A stretch of 64,000 nt of DNA from Nitrobacter sp047149785 (GCF_047149785.1 NZ_BAAGBE010000001.1:2294001-2358000); one strand, 5' to 3'; positions 17,247 to 25,173 are shown, counted from the stretch's first letter. Numbers and translations: made by a program. The notes: generated by a model not told the origin, from the letters alone.

Positions 17247-17738
17247 ATGAACATCTTTTTCAAGACACACACCAAGGGCGACTTTAATCGGAAGACGCGC
17301 ATAGCACGCAGGATCGACTCTTCAGAGATAGAGATCATTGTTTTTGAGGGGACGGAATTGGAAGGCATTCTGGCGTTTGCTCTCGGTATTATTCGCGATG
17401 CGGCCGAGCAAAGCACGTTAATCTTTCATTCCAAACGGAACACCTTTCGTGATGCTTTCGAGAAGGGATGGATTGAAGCCTGGGCTCGTGATGGATTTGC
17501 AAAAAGGCCACCAGAACATCGCGAGACCTGGGCGCAACTCTATGCGTTACTCCAAGAAAGAGACATCACCATCAAAGCTGCACATCTTCCAGAGCAGGAG
17601 GAAAGGGCGCTTACGGATGTGCTTCGGGGCAAACGGCGAGAAACCTGGGCACCCGGCGAGCCGGTTGAGAACCCGTGGGAAGATCGGTCATCGGAACTAA
17701 ACGATGCAATCGACCGTGCGGTAAAGCGCAAGCGTTAG
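17247..17738 (+). CDS. RNase H-fold-like protein, catalytic residues apparently missing
   Basis: A 163-residue protein. The order of motifs recalls RNase HI: TELEGILAFALGII (compare ELxAVxxAL), then LIFHSKRN where the family has tDSxYv, then WIEAWARDGF, ETWAQLYALL and a late IKAAHLPEQEE. The acidic residue before the Ser is replaced by His, and no clear first-strand Asp is present, so nuclease activity is doubtful. It precedes the zinc-binding and polymerase-like genes by short gaps (9 bp, then an overlap), so the three likely form one operon. Ribosome binding site AGAGGA is visible. The family assignment is tentative. Confidence 0.4.
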   Translation: MNIFFKTHTKGDFNRKTRIARRIDSSEIEIIVFEGTELEGILAFALGIIRDAAEQSTLIFHSKRNTFRDAFEKGWIEAWARDGFAKRPPEHRETWAQLYALLQERDITIKAAHLPEQEERALTDVLRGKRRETWAPGEPVENPWEDRSSELNDAIDRAVKRKR

Positions 17739-17747
17739 ACCAAGAAG

Positions 17748-18521
17748 ATGTTTAAACAATCGATCAATTCGCGCCTCGCAGTCGTCGCAGGGCGAGGCAA
17801 AGCGTGGTGCGTTGTGCCCGGCTGCGAGCGGCGCACGATGCAGATGAGCGGCAAGGGCTTGTCGGGCCGCTACTGCAAGATTCACACTCAGTTCAAGGCT
17901 CGGCATGGCAGCATGTGGCATCGGAGCTACTCGGCGGGTGACCTTAAGCCGTACCTCCGGGCAGCCACCAGCTACATTAGCCCGAGGCTGTTCGCCGTAA
18001 CTGGACCGCTGCTCGCTGATACGGCCACGAGGGCTCATCCGCACTTCGCCATTAAGAACGCCGTGGACCGCTTGGCCTTCATGATCGAGGGCGCACCTTA
18101 CGAGCAAGCGACAAGGCTCCGAGGATTGCCAGCAAGCACCCGCGCGGGCATCGCCTTCGGTCGATTCCGTAACCGTGGCGTGAAGCCCGAGAAGCTCCTG
18201 GCCATCACCCTCGCTGTATGCGCCCTCATCACCGATGACCCGAGGGCCGATAAGACCCCCGAGTTTCGCCGTGTGCAGATCGCCAAGGCATGTCATCGCC
18301 GCGCCTCAGGGTTTCATAGGGTGTGGTCCGAGAGGTCCCAGCTTCACGTCTTCGCAAGGTCCACCGGCCGCGTGCTGCGCATCCTGGGCGGGCGGCTTGA
18401 GGAACTCTGTGCGGCTGCCATCGATGAGCATCTTGAAGGCATCCTGAAGCTGAAGGTGAAACGATATGGCCAGCATCCGAACGCCACCATCGCCAGCGGA
18501 GCAACAATGCATGAAGAATAA
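17748..18521 (+). CDS. Putative zinc-binding helical protein of the replication-like module
   Basis: A 257-residue basic protein. The N-terminus contains CVVPGCERRT and, 17 residues on, YCKIH, giving a CxxxxC...CxxH potential zinc site. The rest is helical and rich in Arg/Lys, without other known motifs. It overlaps the start of the polymerase-like gene by 11 bp, suggesting co-translation. A DNA-binding partner of that protein is a reasonable guess; no family name can be given. Confidence 0.55.
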   Translation: MFKQSINSRLAVVAGRGKAWCVVPGCERRTMQMSGKGLSGRYCKIHTQFKARHGSMWHRSYSAGDLKPYLRAATSYISPRLFAVTGPLLADTATRAHPHFAIKNAVDRLAFMIEGAPYEQATRLRGLPASTRAGIAFGRFRNRGVKPEKLLAITLAVCALITDDPRADKTPEFRRVQIAKACHRRASGFHRVWSERSQLHVFARSTGRVLRILGGRLEELCAAAIDEHLEGILKLKVKRYGQHPNATIASGATMHEE

Positions 18522-19869
18522 TCTCGCGTGTGATCTAGTGCCTAGTGTTCGGGCAGCGGACATCCCATCACCGTCCCGGTCACTCCGCGCCGATACCTTA
18601 AAGCCTATCCGCCTTGAGACACGGTGGAGGGCGGTTGATCCGCACCTCAAGCAATACTGCCGTGCCCTCTCAGCACGATTGATGGACAATGATGGTCACC
18701 GGCAACGCGCACCGAAGGCCAATGTCCGCGCGAAGTTTGACCTCGCGGTTGAGGTCATTGTGTGCAACCTCGTGGCTCTTGCATTGAGCAAGGAAGGGCA
18801 CCATCGATCCCTCGCCATCATCAGGGCAAACCACGCATCCAGCACGTCCCCGGTCTATGGCAAGCCGTTCAATCGCGTGGTGACGCTGATGGATGAGGCT
18901 GGCCTCGTGACGGTGACGGTCGGTTATCGCCGTAGTGCCGCAGCCCGTGCGTCTTCGTCCGTCACAGCAACACCAGCCATGAAGGTACCAGCGGTAAGCG
19001 ACTGGAGCGCATTGAGCCTTGAGGACCATGAGCGCCTCGTTGTACTCCACACGGACGGGCGGTCACCACCGTCACCACCGGGCTTAGAACACGATGTCAT
19101 GGCCATCAACACCGGCCTATGCATGGCGAGCGTGGAGATGTCCGACGTGGTGGCTCATGTCGCCAGTCGGTCAAGCACCATCATAGACTGGCTCGTGACG
19201 CCGCTTCATCGCCAACTGCACCGGACGTTCAATGATGACTTTGAGTCCGGCGGCAGGCTGTACGGCGGCTGGTGGCAGACATTGCCTCGCGAGCTACGCA
19301 AGCACATTCGCATTAATAGTGAGGCAGTGGTCAACGTGGACTTTGCCACAATGCACCTCAGGCTCGCTTACGCTGCGGCTGGAAAGCGTGTCCCTCGCGG
19401 TGACCTCTATGACCTCACGGGCACCGATCAAGAACGGCTCGACTGGCCAAGGCTCAGGGAAGGCCGCAAGCAACTGGTGAGCGTGATGTTCATGAGCAAG
19501 AGCAGCTTACGGCAGTGGCCGGGAGGAACACTGCGAGAGCGCGAGGACATTCGGTCGTGCTTTCCGAAGGGTGCCAAGGTCAAACACGAGATCGCGGCCA
19601 TCAGGGAGAGGCACGAGGCGATAGCCGGTCGCGGTGACGGGACCACTGGATGGTTCGAATGCGGCCGAGGGTTACGGCTCCAGCGGATCGAGAGTGACAT
19701 CCTCGTGGCCGTCTTGCTCAAGTTGAACGCACTCGGCATCACCGCCTTGCCGATTCACGATGCCGTGCTTGTCGCGAGATCACATGGCAAGACGGCCCAG
19801 CGGATCATGGAGGCGGAGGCGCGACGGGTCACGGGTGCGAGAATCCCCGCGAAGATCGGTGAGGTTTAA
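18511..19869 (+). CDS. Divergent family-A-polymerase-like palm protein
   Basis: A 452-residue protein (ATG 18511 after CGGAG; ATG 18466 would add 15 residues). The C-terminal half has GRLYGGWWQ, then VNVDFATMHLRLAYAAAG, which resembles family A motif A (DYSQIELRxxA); RKQLVSVMFMSK resembles the motif B helix; ESDIL and LPIHDAVLV resemble motif C (xHDE). The Glu after HD is replaced by Ala. There is no exonuclease domain, and the first 200 residues are unassigned. I infer a replication polymerase or primase-like enzyme of the element. Whether it makes DNA or RNA cannot be told from sequence. Confidence 0.5.
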   Translation: MKNNLACDLVPSVRAADIPSPSRSLRADTLKPIRLETRWRAVDPHLKQYCRALSARLMDNDGHRQRAPKANVRAKFDLAVEVIVCNLVALALSKEGHHRSLAIIRANHASSTSPVYGKPFNRVVTLMDEAGLVTVTVGYRRSAAARASSSVTATPAMKVPAVSDWSALSLEDHERLVVLHTDGRSPPSPPGLEHDVMAINTGLCMASVEMSDVVAHVASRSSTIIDWLVTPLHRQLHRTFNDDFESGGRLYGGWWQTLPRELRKHIRINSEAVVNVDFATMHLRLAYAAAGKRVPRGDLYDLTGTDQERLDWPRLREGRKQLVSVMFMSKSSLRQWPGGTLREREDIRSCFPKGAKVKHEIAAIRERHEAIAGRGDGTTGWFECGRGLRLQRIESDILVAVLLKLNALGITALPIHDAVLVARSHGKTAQRIMEAEARRVTGARIPAKIGEV

Positions 19870-19913
19870 GCCGTCTCCTGACGGCGACTGAGCGGCTTTA
19901 GTCGCGAGACGGC
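19870..19913. terminator. Hairpin after the polymerase-like gene
   Basis: GCCGTCTC (19870-19877) pairs with GAGACGGC (19906-19913); inside, further GC-rich pairing is possible. It follows the stop codon directly. There is no T-run, so it may be a Rho-type or processing structure rather than an intrinsic terminator. Confidence 0.4.
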
Positions 19914-20468
19914 GACAGCTTTAATCAAATGCCCAGTAATCGGCCACAGCGGGCCACTGGTGCGTTTTGCCTCGTGGCGAGTCCCTGAGGCCAGCTAACA
20001 GGAACGGCTCTCAGAGAGTCTGTATGGCCGTTTATAATGGGTGCGACGGATTGACTCAGTAAAGAGTGACGCTGAGTGCTACTCCCGGCTGGCGCGGATT
20101 CCGCTTATCGTTCCAGTAGGGTACCCTATGCCCCCTATAGCTGGCAAGCTTAGCGCCGTTGCTCAGGGCTGAGGATAGTGGCCTATTGACCACCATCATC
20201 GCTGCACGGTGACTTGAGGGCGACGGCTTCAAGGCCGGGCTACTGGGTACCACCTCAAAGTGACCTAGCAGGGTCTCAAGCTACCGGACCAGCTTCAAGC
20301 ATCACCATATCGTACGGACGACAGACGCATAAGGCCAGGGCATGAGGCTGGTTGCTTGAAGCGCTTGCCTGAAGTCGATGGTGAGCGGTGACAGCGAACC
20401 TCTATAGCTTCATGCTAGCACCCGTGGCATCATGTGTGCATGCGCAGCGGGGAGCACTGGGTGGTCGA
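19914..20468. other. Non-coding stretch with several inverted repeats
   Basis: No convincing gene. GCTTCAAGCA (20290-20299) pairs with TGCTTGAAGC (20352-20361), a perfect 10-bp arm pair enclosing about 50 bases. The motif CAGAGAGTCTG near 20010 also occurs at 7640 beside the promoter-like repeats. A structured RNA, an origin or a packaging site are all possible; nothing decides between them. Confidence 0.35.
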
Positions 20469-20948
20469 ATGGCCGTGGGTAGAGGGCTACTAGCCATCGC
20501 GAACGGGCGACTAGCGGTAGCCGTAGGCACGGCACTGGCGAGCCTCATGCTAAGCTCGGGCTTGAGCTTCGCGCAGACCGTGGTGCCAAGCACTGAAGCC
20601 ACACGTTTTACCGAAAGCGATTGCCAATGGCTGCACCGAGAGTTCCTAGCCGCATGCATCGTGTCCGAGACTTGCGGTCCACACCCTGATGAACTTTCCT
20701 ACTCCATGGCCCTGCAACGAAGGATGTCTTCCCTGGAGACTGTCATCACGGTCGCCGCAATGCACGAGATCGATGCTGCCTGTAATCGGTCCTGCAAGTC
20801 GAAGCACCTGATGGATTACTCCACCTTACGCCGGACGGTATGCCTCCTGCTCATGGAGCGGCGACACCTTAACGGGTCACACCATCAAGCCGCGCATACG
20901 GCTCGGCGGCACACTCACCATCACCACCACCAAGCCGCGCCTTTCTAG
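20469..20948 (+). CDS. Predicted exported Cys/His-rich protein
   Basis: About 159 residues from the ATG at 20469 (an upstream ATG at 20388 is less likely). A hydrophobic segment ALASLMLSSGLSFAQ looks like a signal peptide with cleavage near AQ-TVV. The mature part has several Cys (CQW, AACIVSETCG, CNRSCKSK) and ends in a His-rich tail encoded by two copies of the dispersed hairpin repeat. No family recognised. It may be an element-encoded periplasmic protein. Confidence 0.45.
   Translation: MAVGRGLLAIANGRLAVAVGTALASLMLSSGLSFAQTVVPSTEATRFTESDCQWLHREFLAACIVSETCGPHPDELSYSMALQRRMSSLETVITVAAMHEIDAACNRSCKSKHLMDYSTLRRTVCLLLMERRHLNGSHHQAAHTARRHTHHHHHQAAPF
20880..20919. repeat. Dispersed element hairpin repeat, copy 4
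   Basis: ACCATCAAGCCGCGC then GGCTCGGCGGC and CTCACC, very like copy 1. It lies in the 3' end of the exported-protein gene. Confidence 0.45.
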
Positions 20949-20958
20949 CAACGCTCAG
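20923..20958. repeat. Dispersed element hairpin repeat, copy 5
   Basis: CACCACCAAGCCGCGCC followed by CTAGCAACGCTCAGTC, a diverged copy spanning the stop codon of the exported-protein gene. Confidence 0.35.
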
Positions 20959-20993
20959 TCAGAAGATTAATCACCAGCCGTCCCTCAGTCGCC

Positions 20994-21026
20994 CTCTCGC
21001 GACGGCTTAGCGGCGCTTCGAGCACC
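20994..21026. repeat. Dispersed element hairpin repeat, copy 6
   Basis: CTCGCGACGGCTTAGCGGCG then CTTCGAGCACC, just upstream of the AlpA-like gene. Confidence 0.4.
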
Positions 21027-21034
21027 AAACCATC

Positions 21035-21364
21035 ATGCGCACATCAGGTCCGCCGCCCAGTGCTGGCGGGCCTCTGGACTCATTGCAGCCACGCGGTCTC
21101 TCCCGTGTGCTGGCCGCAAAGTATATCGGCGTCTCGCCCTCACATTTCGACAAGCTCATCAGGGACCGCGTGATGCCACCCCCGAAGCGGCTCGGTGGTC
21201 GGGTGGTCTGGGACCGAAAACAACTCGATAAAGCCTTCGATGCTCTTGACGCGGACTCTAACGGGAATCAGGATGACCCTAGCGACCACCACGACGACAC
21301 AAGCAACACCTGGGACACCTCCCTCAGCAACCACAATGCGCATTCGACTCAAGTACGTAAGTGA
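21035..21364 (+). CDS. AlpA/excisionase-like DNA-binding protein
   Basis: A 109-residue protein with a MerR/AlpA-type helix-turn-helix: GLSRVLAAKYIGVSPSHFDK, then PPPKRLGGRVVWDRKQLDKA, the wing seen in AlpA and excisionase proteins. The last 35 residues are acidic and low-complexity because they overlap the integrase start by 29 bp. Placed directly before the integrase, it is likely the recombination directionality factor or an integrase regulator. Confidence 0.75.
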   Translation: MRTSGPPPSAGGPLDSLQPRGLSRVLAAKYIGVSPSHFDKLIRDRVMPPPKRLGGRVVWDRKQLDKAFDALDADSNGNQDDPSDHHDDTSNTWDTSLSNHNAHSTQVRK

Positions 21365-22526
21365 GGATGTGGACCGGCACGGCAACCCTCGGTGCTATCT
21401 CCGCATGCCCGGACGGCCGAAGGTCCGGCTTCGCTCCATGCCCGGCACCCCCGAGTTCATGCTTGAGTATCAGGAAGCCTTAAGTGGCTCCGCTGTCACC
21501 ACCACCACCAAGCCGAAGCCAACCGCATTCCAGCGCGGCACCTTCAGGCACCTGTGCGTCCAATACTTCAAGAGCGGCGAGTACAGCGCGCTAGATGTCA
21601 GCACTAAGAATTGGCAGAGGCGGGCACTGGAGCGTATCTGTGAGACCCACGGCAGCAACCTCGTGTCGCACATGCAAGCTCGCCACGTCCGCAAGCTCCG
21701 CGATGAGTTGCTTGCTACCCCGGCCGCAGCCAACGGACGGCTCAAGGCTCTCCGGGCACTATTCAACTGGGCGAATGAGGCGGATGAGACGACGGTCAAC
21801 CCGACCCTCGGGGTGAAGCGCATCAAGTATGCGAGCGATGGTCACCACACATGGACCGATGCCGAGATCGCACAGTATCAGAAGCGGCACCCGGCCGGCA
21901 CCAAGGCCCGCCTCGCATTCGACCTCCTGCGCTACATCGCGTTTCGCCGCGAGGACGTGGTGCGGATCGGCCCGGAGCACATCCACGGAGGCCGGGTCAC
22001 GTATCGCCAAGCCAAGAACGAGGACCGCAACCCGGTTGACCTGGACATCCCCCTCCACCCCGACCTTGAGGCGAGCATCGCCGCAGCTACTCGGAGCGAT
22101 GGCTCAAAGACGTTCCTCCTCACCGAGTTCGGTAAGGCGTTCACGGCGAACGGCTTCGGCAACAAGTTCAAGGATTGGTGCCGCCAAGCGGACCTGCCTC
22201 ATTGCTCGGCTCACGGCATCCGCAAGGCTACCGCAACGGCGCTCGCGGAGAACGCAGCGACCCCGCACGAGATCATGTCCATTACCGGCCACAGGTCCAT
22301 TGAGGAGGTTGAGCGCTACACCAAGGCGGCACGAATGCGGATGATGGCGAACGCCGCAATGGCGAAGCTCTCCCCTCCCCGCGAAGCCGCTCAGAATTTG
22401 TCTCACCGCGCGGAGAGGTGGGACAATTCCCGGAGAAAAGCTAAGGAGAACAAGGGTCGAATTGGTGTTTGGCGCTCCCTAGGGGAATCGAACCCCTGTT
22501 TCAGCCTTGAGAGGGCCGCGTCCTAA
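21336..22526 (+). CDS. Tyrosine integrase
   Basis: A 396-residue tyrosine recombinase. The ATG at 21336 begins MRIRLKYV and overlaps the AlpA-like gene; the longer frame from 21195 is an overlap artefact. Catalytic motifs: Arg in AFRREDVVRI near residue 204, HGIRKATATA near 293, TGHRS, and the nucleophile Tyr in VERYTKA near 327. The last 20 codons run through attR into the antisense of tRNA-Glu, so the C-terminal tail depends on the integration state. It catalyses integration at and excision from the tRNA 3' end. Confidence 0.93.
   Translation: MRIRLKYVSEDVDRHGNPRCYLRMPGRPKVRLRSMPGTPEFMLEYQEALSGSAVTTTTKPKPTAFQRGTFRHLCVQYFKSGEYSALDVSTKNWQRRALERICETHGSNLVSHMQARHVRKLRDELLATPAAANGRLKALRALFNWANEADETTVNPTLGVKRIKYASDGHHTWTDAEIAQYQKRHPAGTKARLAFDLLRYIAFRREDVVRIGPEHIHGGRVTYRQAKNEDRNPVDLDIPLHPDLEASIAAATRSDGSKTFLLTEFGKAFTANGFGNKFKDWCRQADLPHCSAHGIRKATATALAENAATPHEIMSITGHRSIEEVERYTKAARMRMMANAAMAKLSPPREAAQNLSHRAERWDNSRRKAKENKGRIGVWRSLGESNPCFSLERAAS
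22468..22486. other. attR, core within tRNA-Glu
   Basis: Identical to attL (5627-5645). It overlaps the tRNA 3' end, so the gene is kept intact in the integrated state. Confidence 0.9.
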
Positions 22527-22544
22527 CCGCTAGACGAAGGGAGC
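22470..22544 (-). tRNA. tRNA-Glu (CTC)
   Basis: A 75-nt cloverleaf including an encoded CCA. Acceptor GCTCCCT pairs with AGGGAGC; the anticodon stem CGGCC/GGCTG has one G-T pair and the loop CTCTCAA carries anticodon CTC. The T arm is AGGGG-TTCGATT-CCCCT. It hosts the integrated element at its 3' end. Confidence 0.95.
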
Positions 22545-22598
22545 GTAACGGACAGGCAATAGCCTTGAAATCGACAAGCTGCAAGGCACCGTCTGCAA

Positions 22599-22931
22599 TC
22601 AGGGTTCGCTCGCGAATTTCAACGTGCCGGCGGGCCGCAACGTGTGTAGATCGAACGTTCGTATCTGGACGGAACCGGCGATATCGAGGGTCACGACAAG
22701 GCGATCTCCTGCAACGGCGGTGGCGGTGATCCTGGCTCCTGTGGGCAGCCTCGCGGTCACCTCGGTGATCGGCCCGCTTCCCTCCATACGGAAAAGACGG
22801 TAGCCGATGGCGATCAGAACGGCCGCCAGGGCAAGAGCCGTGGTCAGGCCCGCGATCAACATCATCCGTCGCACCCGCGAGAACAGCGCGGCCTGCTCCG
22901 GGGTCGGTTCGGGATTAACAGGCTCGGTCAT
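22599..22931 (-). CDS. Small membrane-anchored protein of unknown function
   Basis: A 110-residue protein with one membrane segment (LIAGLTTALALAAVLIAIGY) after a short acidic N-terminus, then a beta-rich domain with TARLPTGARITATAVAGDR. It resembles a conserved alphaproteobacterial family next to RluA-type genes (possibly DUF6476; not certain). Its start codon shares the bases CATG with the start of the divergent rluD-like gene, so the two are transcribed outward from a shared 5' overlap. Confidence 0.7.
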   Translation of the reverse strand: MTEPVNPEPTPEQAALFSRVRRMMLIAGLTTALALAAVLIAIGYRLFRMEGSGPITEVTARLPTGARITATAVAGDRLVVTLDIAGSVQIRTFDLHTLRPAGTLKFASEP

Positions 22932-24009
22932 GCAAGGCTCTGATCTGAAAGGCTCATCGTCGGATCGCGCTCGAAGGCTGGAGATCGTCGTCACGGGCAA
23001 CGAGAACTCGGCGCGGCTCGACCGCGTCCTTGCGACACGCTGTCCGGAGCAGTCGCGATCGCGTCTGAAATCCCTGATACTCGCAGGCCAAGTCTTGGTC
23101 GGACGAAAATCCTCTGTTGGGAAGCGAGTCTTTGTCGCGAACGATGCGATCGGCCCCATCCCCGTTCGCGATCCCGCTTATCATGTCGCCCCCGGCGATA
23201 CGATCACAATCGACATACCGCCCGCAATACCCGCCGCACCGAAGGCGGAAGCCATCGCGCTCGACATTATGTACGAGGACGACGACCTGATCGTCATCAA
23301 CAAGCCGAAGGGGCTGGTGGTCCATCCTGGCGCCGGCCATCAGGCCGGGACCCTGGTCAATGCCCTGATCGCGCATTGCGGGGAAAGCCTGTCCGGCATT
23401 GGCGGCGTCTGCCGACCCGGCATCGTGCATCGGCTCGACAAGGATACCACCGGCCTCATGGTCGCGGCCAAAAACGACGCCGCGCACAAGTCGCTGAGCG
23501 CCCAGTTCGCGGATCATGGACGAACCGGCCCGCTGCGCCGGGGGTATCTGGCTTTTGCGTGGGGATTACCAAACCGCTTGCATGGCACCGTGGATGCCCC
23601 GATCGACCGCCACCCCTATGCCCGCGAAAAGATGGCCGTGCGAGCAGGCGGGCGCGAAGCGATCACCCACTGGAATGTGCGGGAAGCTTACAACGACCGC
23701 GACGGCAAACCGGTGGCGGTACTCCTCGCTTGCCAGCTCGCGACAGGCCGCACCCATCAGATCCGCGTCCACCTCGCTTATGCCGGCCATCCGCTGATAG
23801 GCGACGATGTCTATGGCCCACATTTCAAAACCAAGGCCAGCCATCTGGGATCATCGGCTCGGGCCGCCCTCGACGCTCTCGGGCGGCAGGCGCTACACGC
23901 TCATCTGCTGGTCGTCGAACATCCCAGAACCCGAGAAGTCTTGCGTTGGGAGGCAGCCCTGCCGGAAGACCTGTCCCGTCTTCAGGCGGCGCTGACGGCG
24001 GCGGAATGA
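22930..24009 (+). CDS. rluD: RluA-family 23S rRNA pseudouridine synthase
   Basis: A 359-residue enzyme with an N-terminal S4 RNA-binding domain (residues about 20-90: ARLDRVLATRCPEQSRSRLK) and a catalytic domain with the invariant Asp in HRLDKDTTGLMV. GRTHQIRVHLAY and GHPLIGDDVYG are the usual conserved blocks. RluD modifies helix 69 of 23S rRNA; RluA or RluC specificity cannot be excluded. The ATG at 22930 overlaps the divergent gene's ATG by two bases. Confidence 0.85.
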   Translation: MQGSDLKGSSSDRARRLEIVVTGNENSARLDRVLATRCPEQSRSRLKSLILAGQVLVGRKSSVGKRVFVANDAIGPIPVRDPAYHVAPGDTITIDIPPAIPAAPKAEAIALDIMYEDDDLIVINKPKGLVVHPGAGHQAGTLVNALIAHCGESLSGIGGVCRPGIVHRLDKDTTGLMVAAKNDAAHKSLSAQFADHGRTGPLRRGYLAFAWGLPNRLHGTVDAPIDRHPYAREKMAVRAGGREAITHWNVREAYNDRDGKPVAVLLACQLATGRTHQIRVHLAYAGHPLIGDDVYGPHFKTKASHLGSSARAALDALGRQALHAHLLVVEHPRTREVLRWEAALPEDLSRLQAALTAAE

Positions 24010-24224
24010 CGCAGATTCGTGAAACCCCAGCGATAGCAAACGGTTACAATCGCGATCACGGAATCGTAATCCCTTTTTGTTCTTCCCTTTTCCGTTTTCC
24101 TTGGTGTATGTTGCACTTGCGTTGAATACCCAACGTGGAACATCGCAGCGCGGTCAGCTTTAACTAAAGTGATCGCCTGCCGGCTCGCCGGTGTCGGGAG
24201 CCCGAACCAGTGGAGGGCGCTACC

Positions 24225-25124
24225 ATGGCCCGTACTGCTACCTTACCGGTTCTCAACGGAGAATCTGGTCTTTCCCGTTACCTTGCTGAAATTCGCAAGT
24301 TCCCCATGCTGGAGCCGCATGAGGAGTACATGTTCGCCAAACGCTTGCGCGAACATGACGATCGCGATGCGGCGCATCATCTTGTCACCAGCCACCTGCG
24401 ACTCGTGGCCAAGATCGCCATGGGCTATCGCGGCTACGGCCTGCCGATCTCGGAAGTCGTTTCCGAAGGCAACGTCGGCCTGATGCAGGCGGTGAAGAGG
24501 TTCGAACCCGAGAAGGGCTTCCGCCTCGCCACATACGCCATGTGGTGGATCAAGGCGTCGATACAGGAATATATCCTGCGTTCGTGGTCGCTCGTGAAGA
24601 TGGGCACCACCGCGAACCAGAAGAAGCTGTTTTTCAACCTGCGCAAGGCGAAGAGCAAGATTTCCGCGCTTGACGAGGGCGATATGCGTCCGGATCAGGT
24701 CAAGCTCATCGCCAAGCGTCTGGGCGTCACGGAACAGGACGTTATCGACATGAATCGCCGCCTTGGTGGCGATGCATCGCTCAACGCGCCGATCCGCGAC
24801 GATGGCGAGGCCGGTGAATGGCAGGACTGGCTGGTCGATCAGTCGCCCACCCAGGAAACCATCATGGCCGAGCACGAGGAGTTCGATCATCGCCGTCAGG
24901 CGTTGACCGGCGCGATGGGTGTGCTCAATCCGCGCGAACGCCGCATTTTCGAGGCGCGACGCCTCGCGGATGAGCCGATGACGCTGGAGGATCTGGCCGC
25001 CGAATTCAACGTGTCGCGCGAACGCGTGCGGCAGATCGAGGTTCGCGCCTTCGAGAAGGTGCAGTCGGCGGTGAAGACAGCGATCGCACGGCAAGAGCAG
25101 GCTGCTCTGGAAGCTGCCCGCTAG
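24225..25124 (+). CDS. rpoH: Heat-shock sigma factor sigma-32
   Basis: A 299-residue sigma-70 family protein. The RpoH-specific box QKKLFFNLRKAK is present, with region 2 (MWWIKASIQEYILRSWSLVK) and region 4 (EFNVSRERVRQIEVRAFEKV). It directs RNA polymerase to heat-shock promoters. The ATG at 24225 gives the usual N-terminus MARTATLPVL. A strong intrinsic terminator follows at 25254. The 215-bp upstream region probably holds its promoters, but none is clear. Confidence 0.95.
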   Translation: MARTATLPVLNGESGLSRYLAEIRKFPMLEPHEEYMFAKRLREHDDRDAAHHLVTSHLRLVAKIAMGYRGYGLPISEVVSEGNVGLMQAVKRFEPEKGFRLATYAMWWIKASIQEYILRSWSLVKMGTTANQKKLFFNLRKAKSKISALDEGDMRPDQVKLIAKRLGVTEQDVIDMNRRLGGDASLNAPIRDDGEAGEWQDWLVDQSPTQETIMAEHEEFDHRRQALTGAMGVLNPRERRIFEARRLADEPMTLEDLAAEFNVSRERVRQIEVRAFEKVQSAVKTAIARQEQAALEAAR

Positions 25125-25173
25125 AGTCTGTTTCAACTGTGTTGAATCAGACTCGTCGCTTGTCTTTTTGTTT

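Larger units (their letters stand above)
5627..22486. mobile_element. Integrated element in tRNA-Glu, 16.9 kb, phage-derived
   Basis: The 19-bp direct repeats at both ends, a tyrosine integrase next to the tRNA and an AlpA-like factor beside it define the element. Cargo runs from a HEPN-type gene at the left through a resolvase, two large ejection-type virion proteins, small unknown genes and a replication-like module. No terminase, portal, capsid, scaffold or tail gene is recognisable, and the remaining gaps are too small to hide a full set. It is therefore either a decayed podovirus-like prophage or a satellite that carries its own ejection proteins. Base composition varies inside: the left-end gene is AT-richer than its surroundings. 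Confidence 0.85.

Noticed and set aside
18511..19869. Calling the palm protein a T7-type RNA polymerase
   Set aside because: Motif A resembles DNA polymerase I more than RNA polymerase, it is far shorter, and the promoter-like repeats alone do not decide it.
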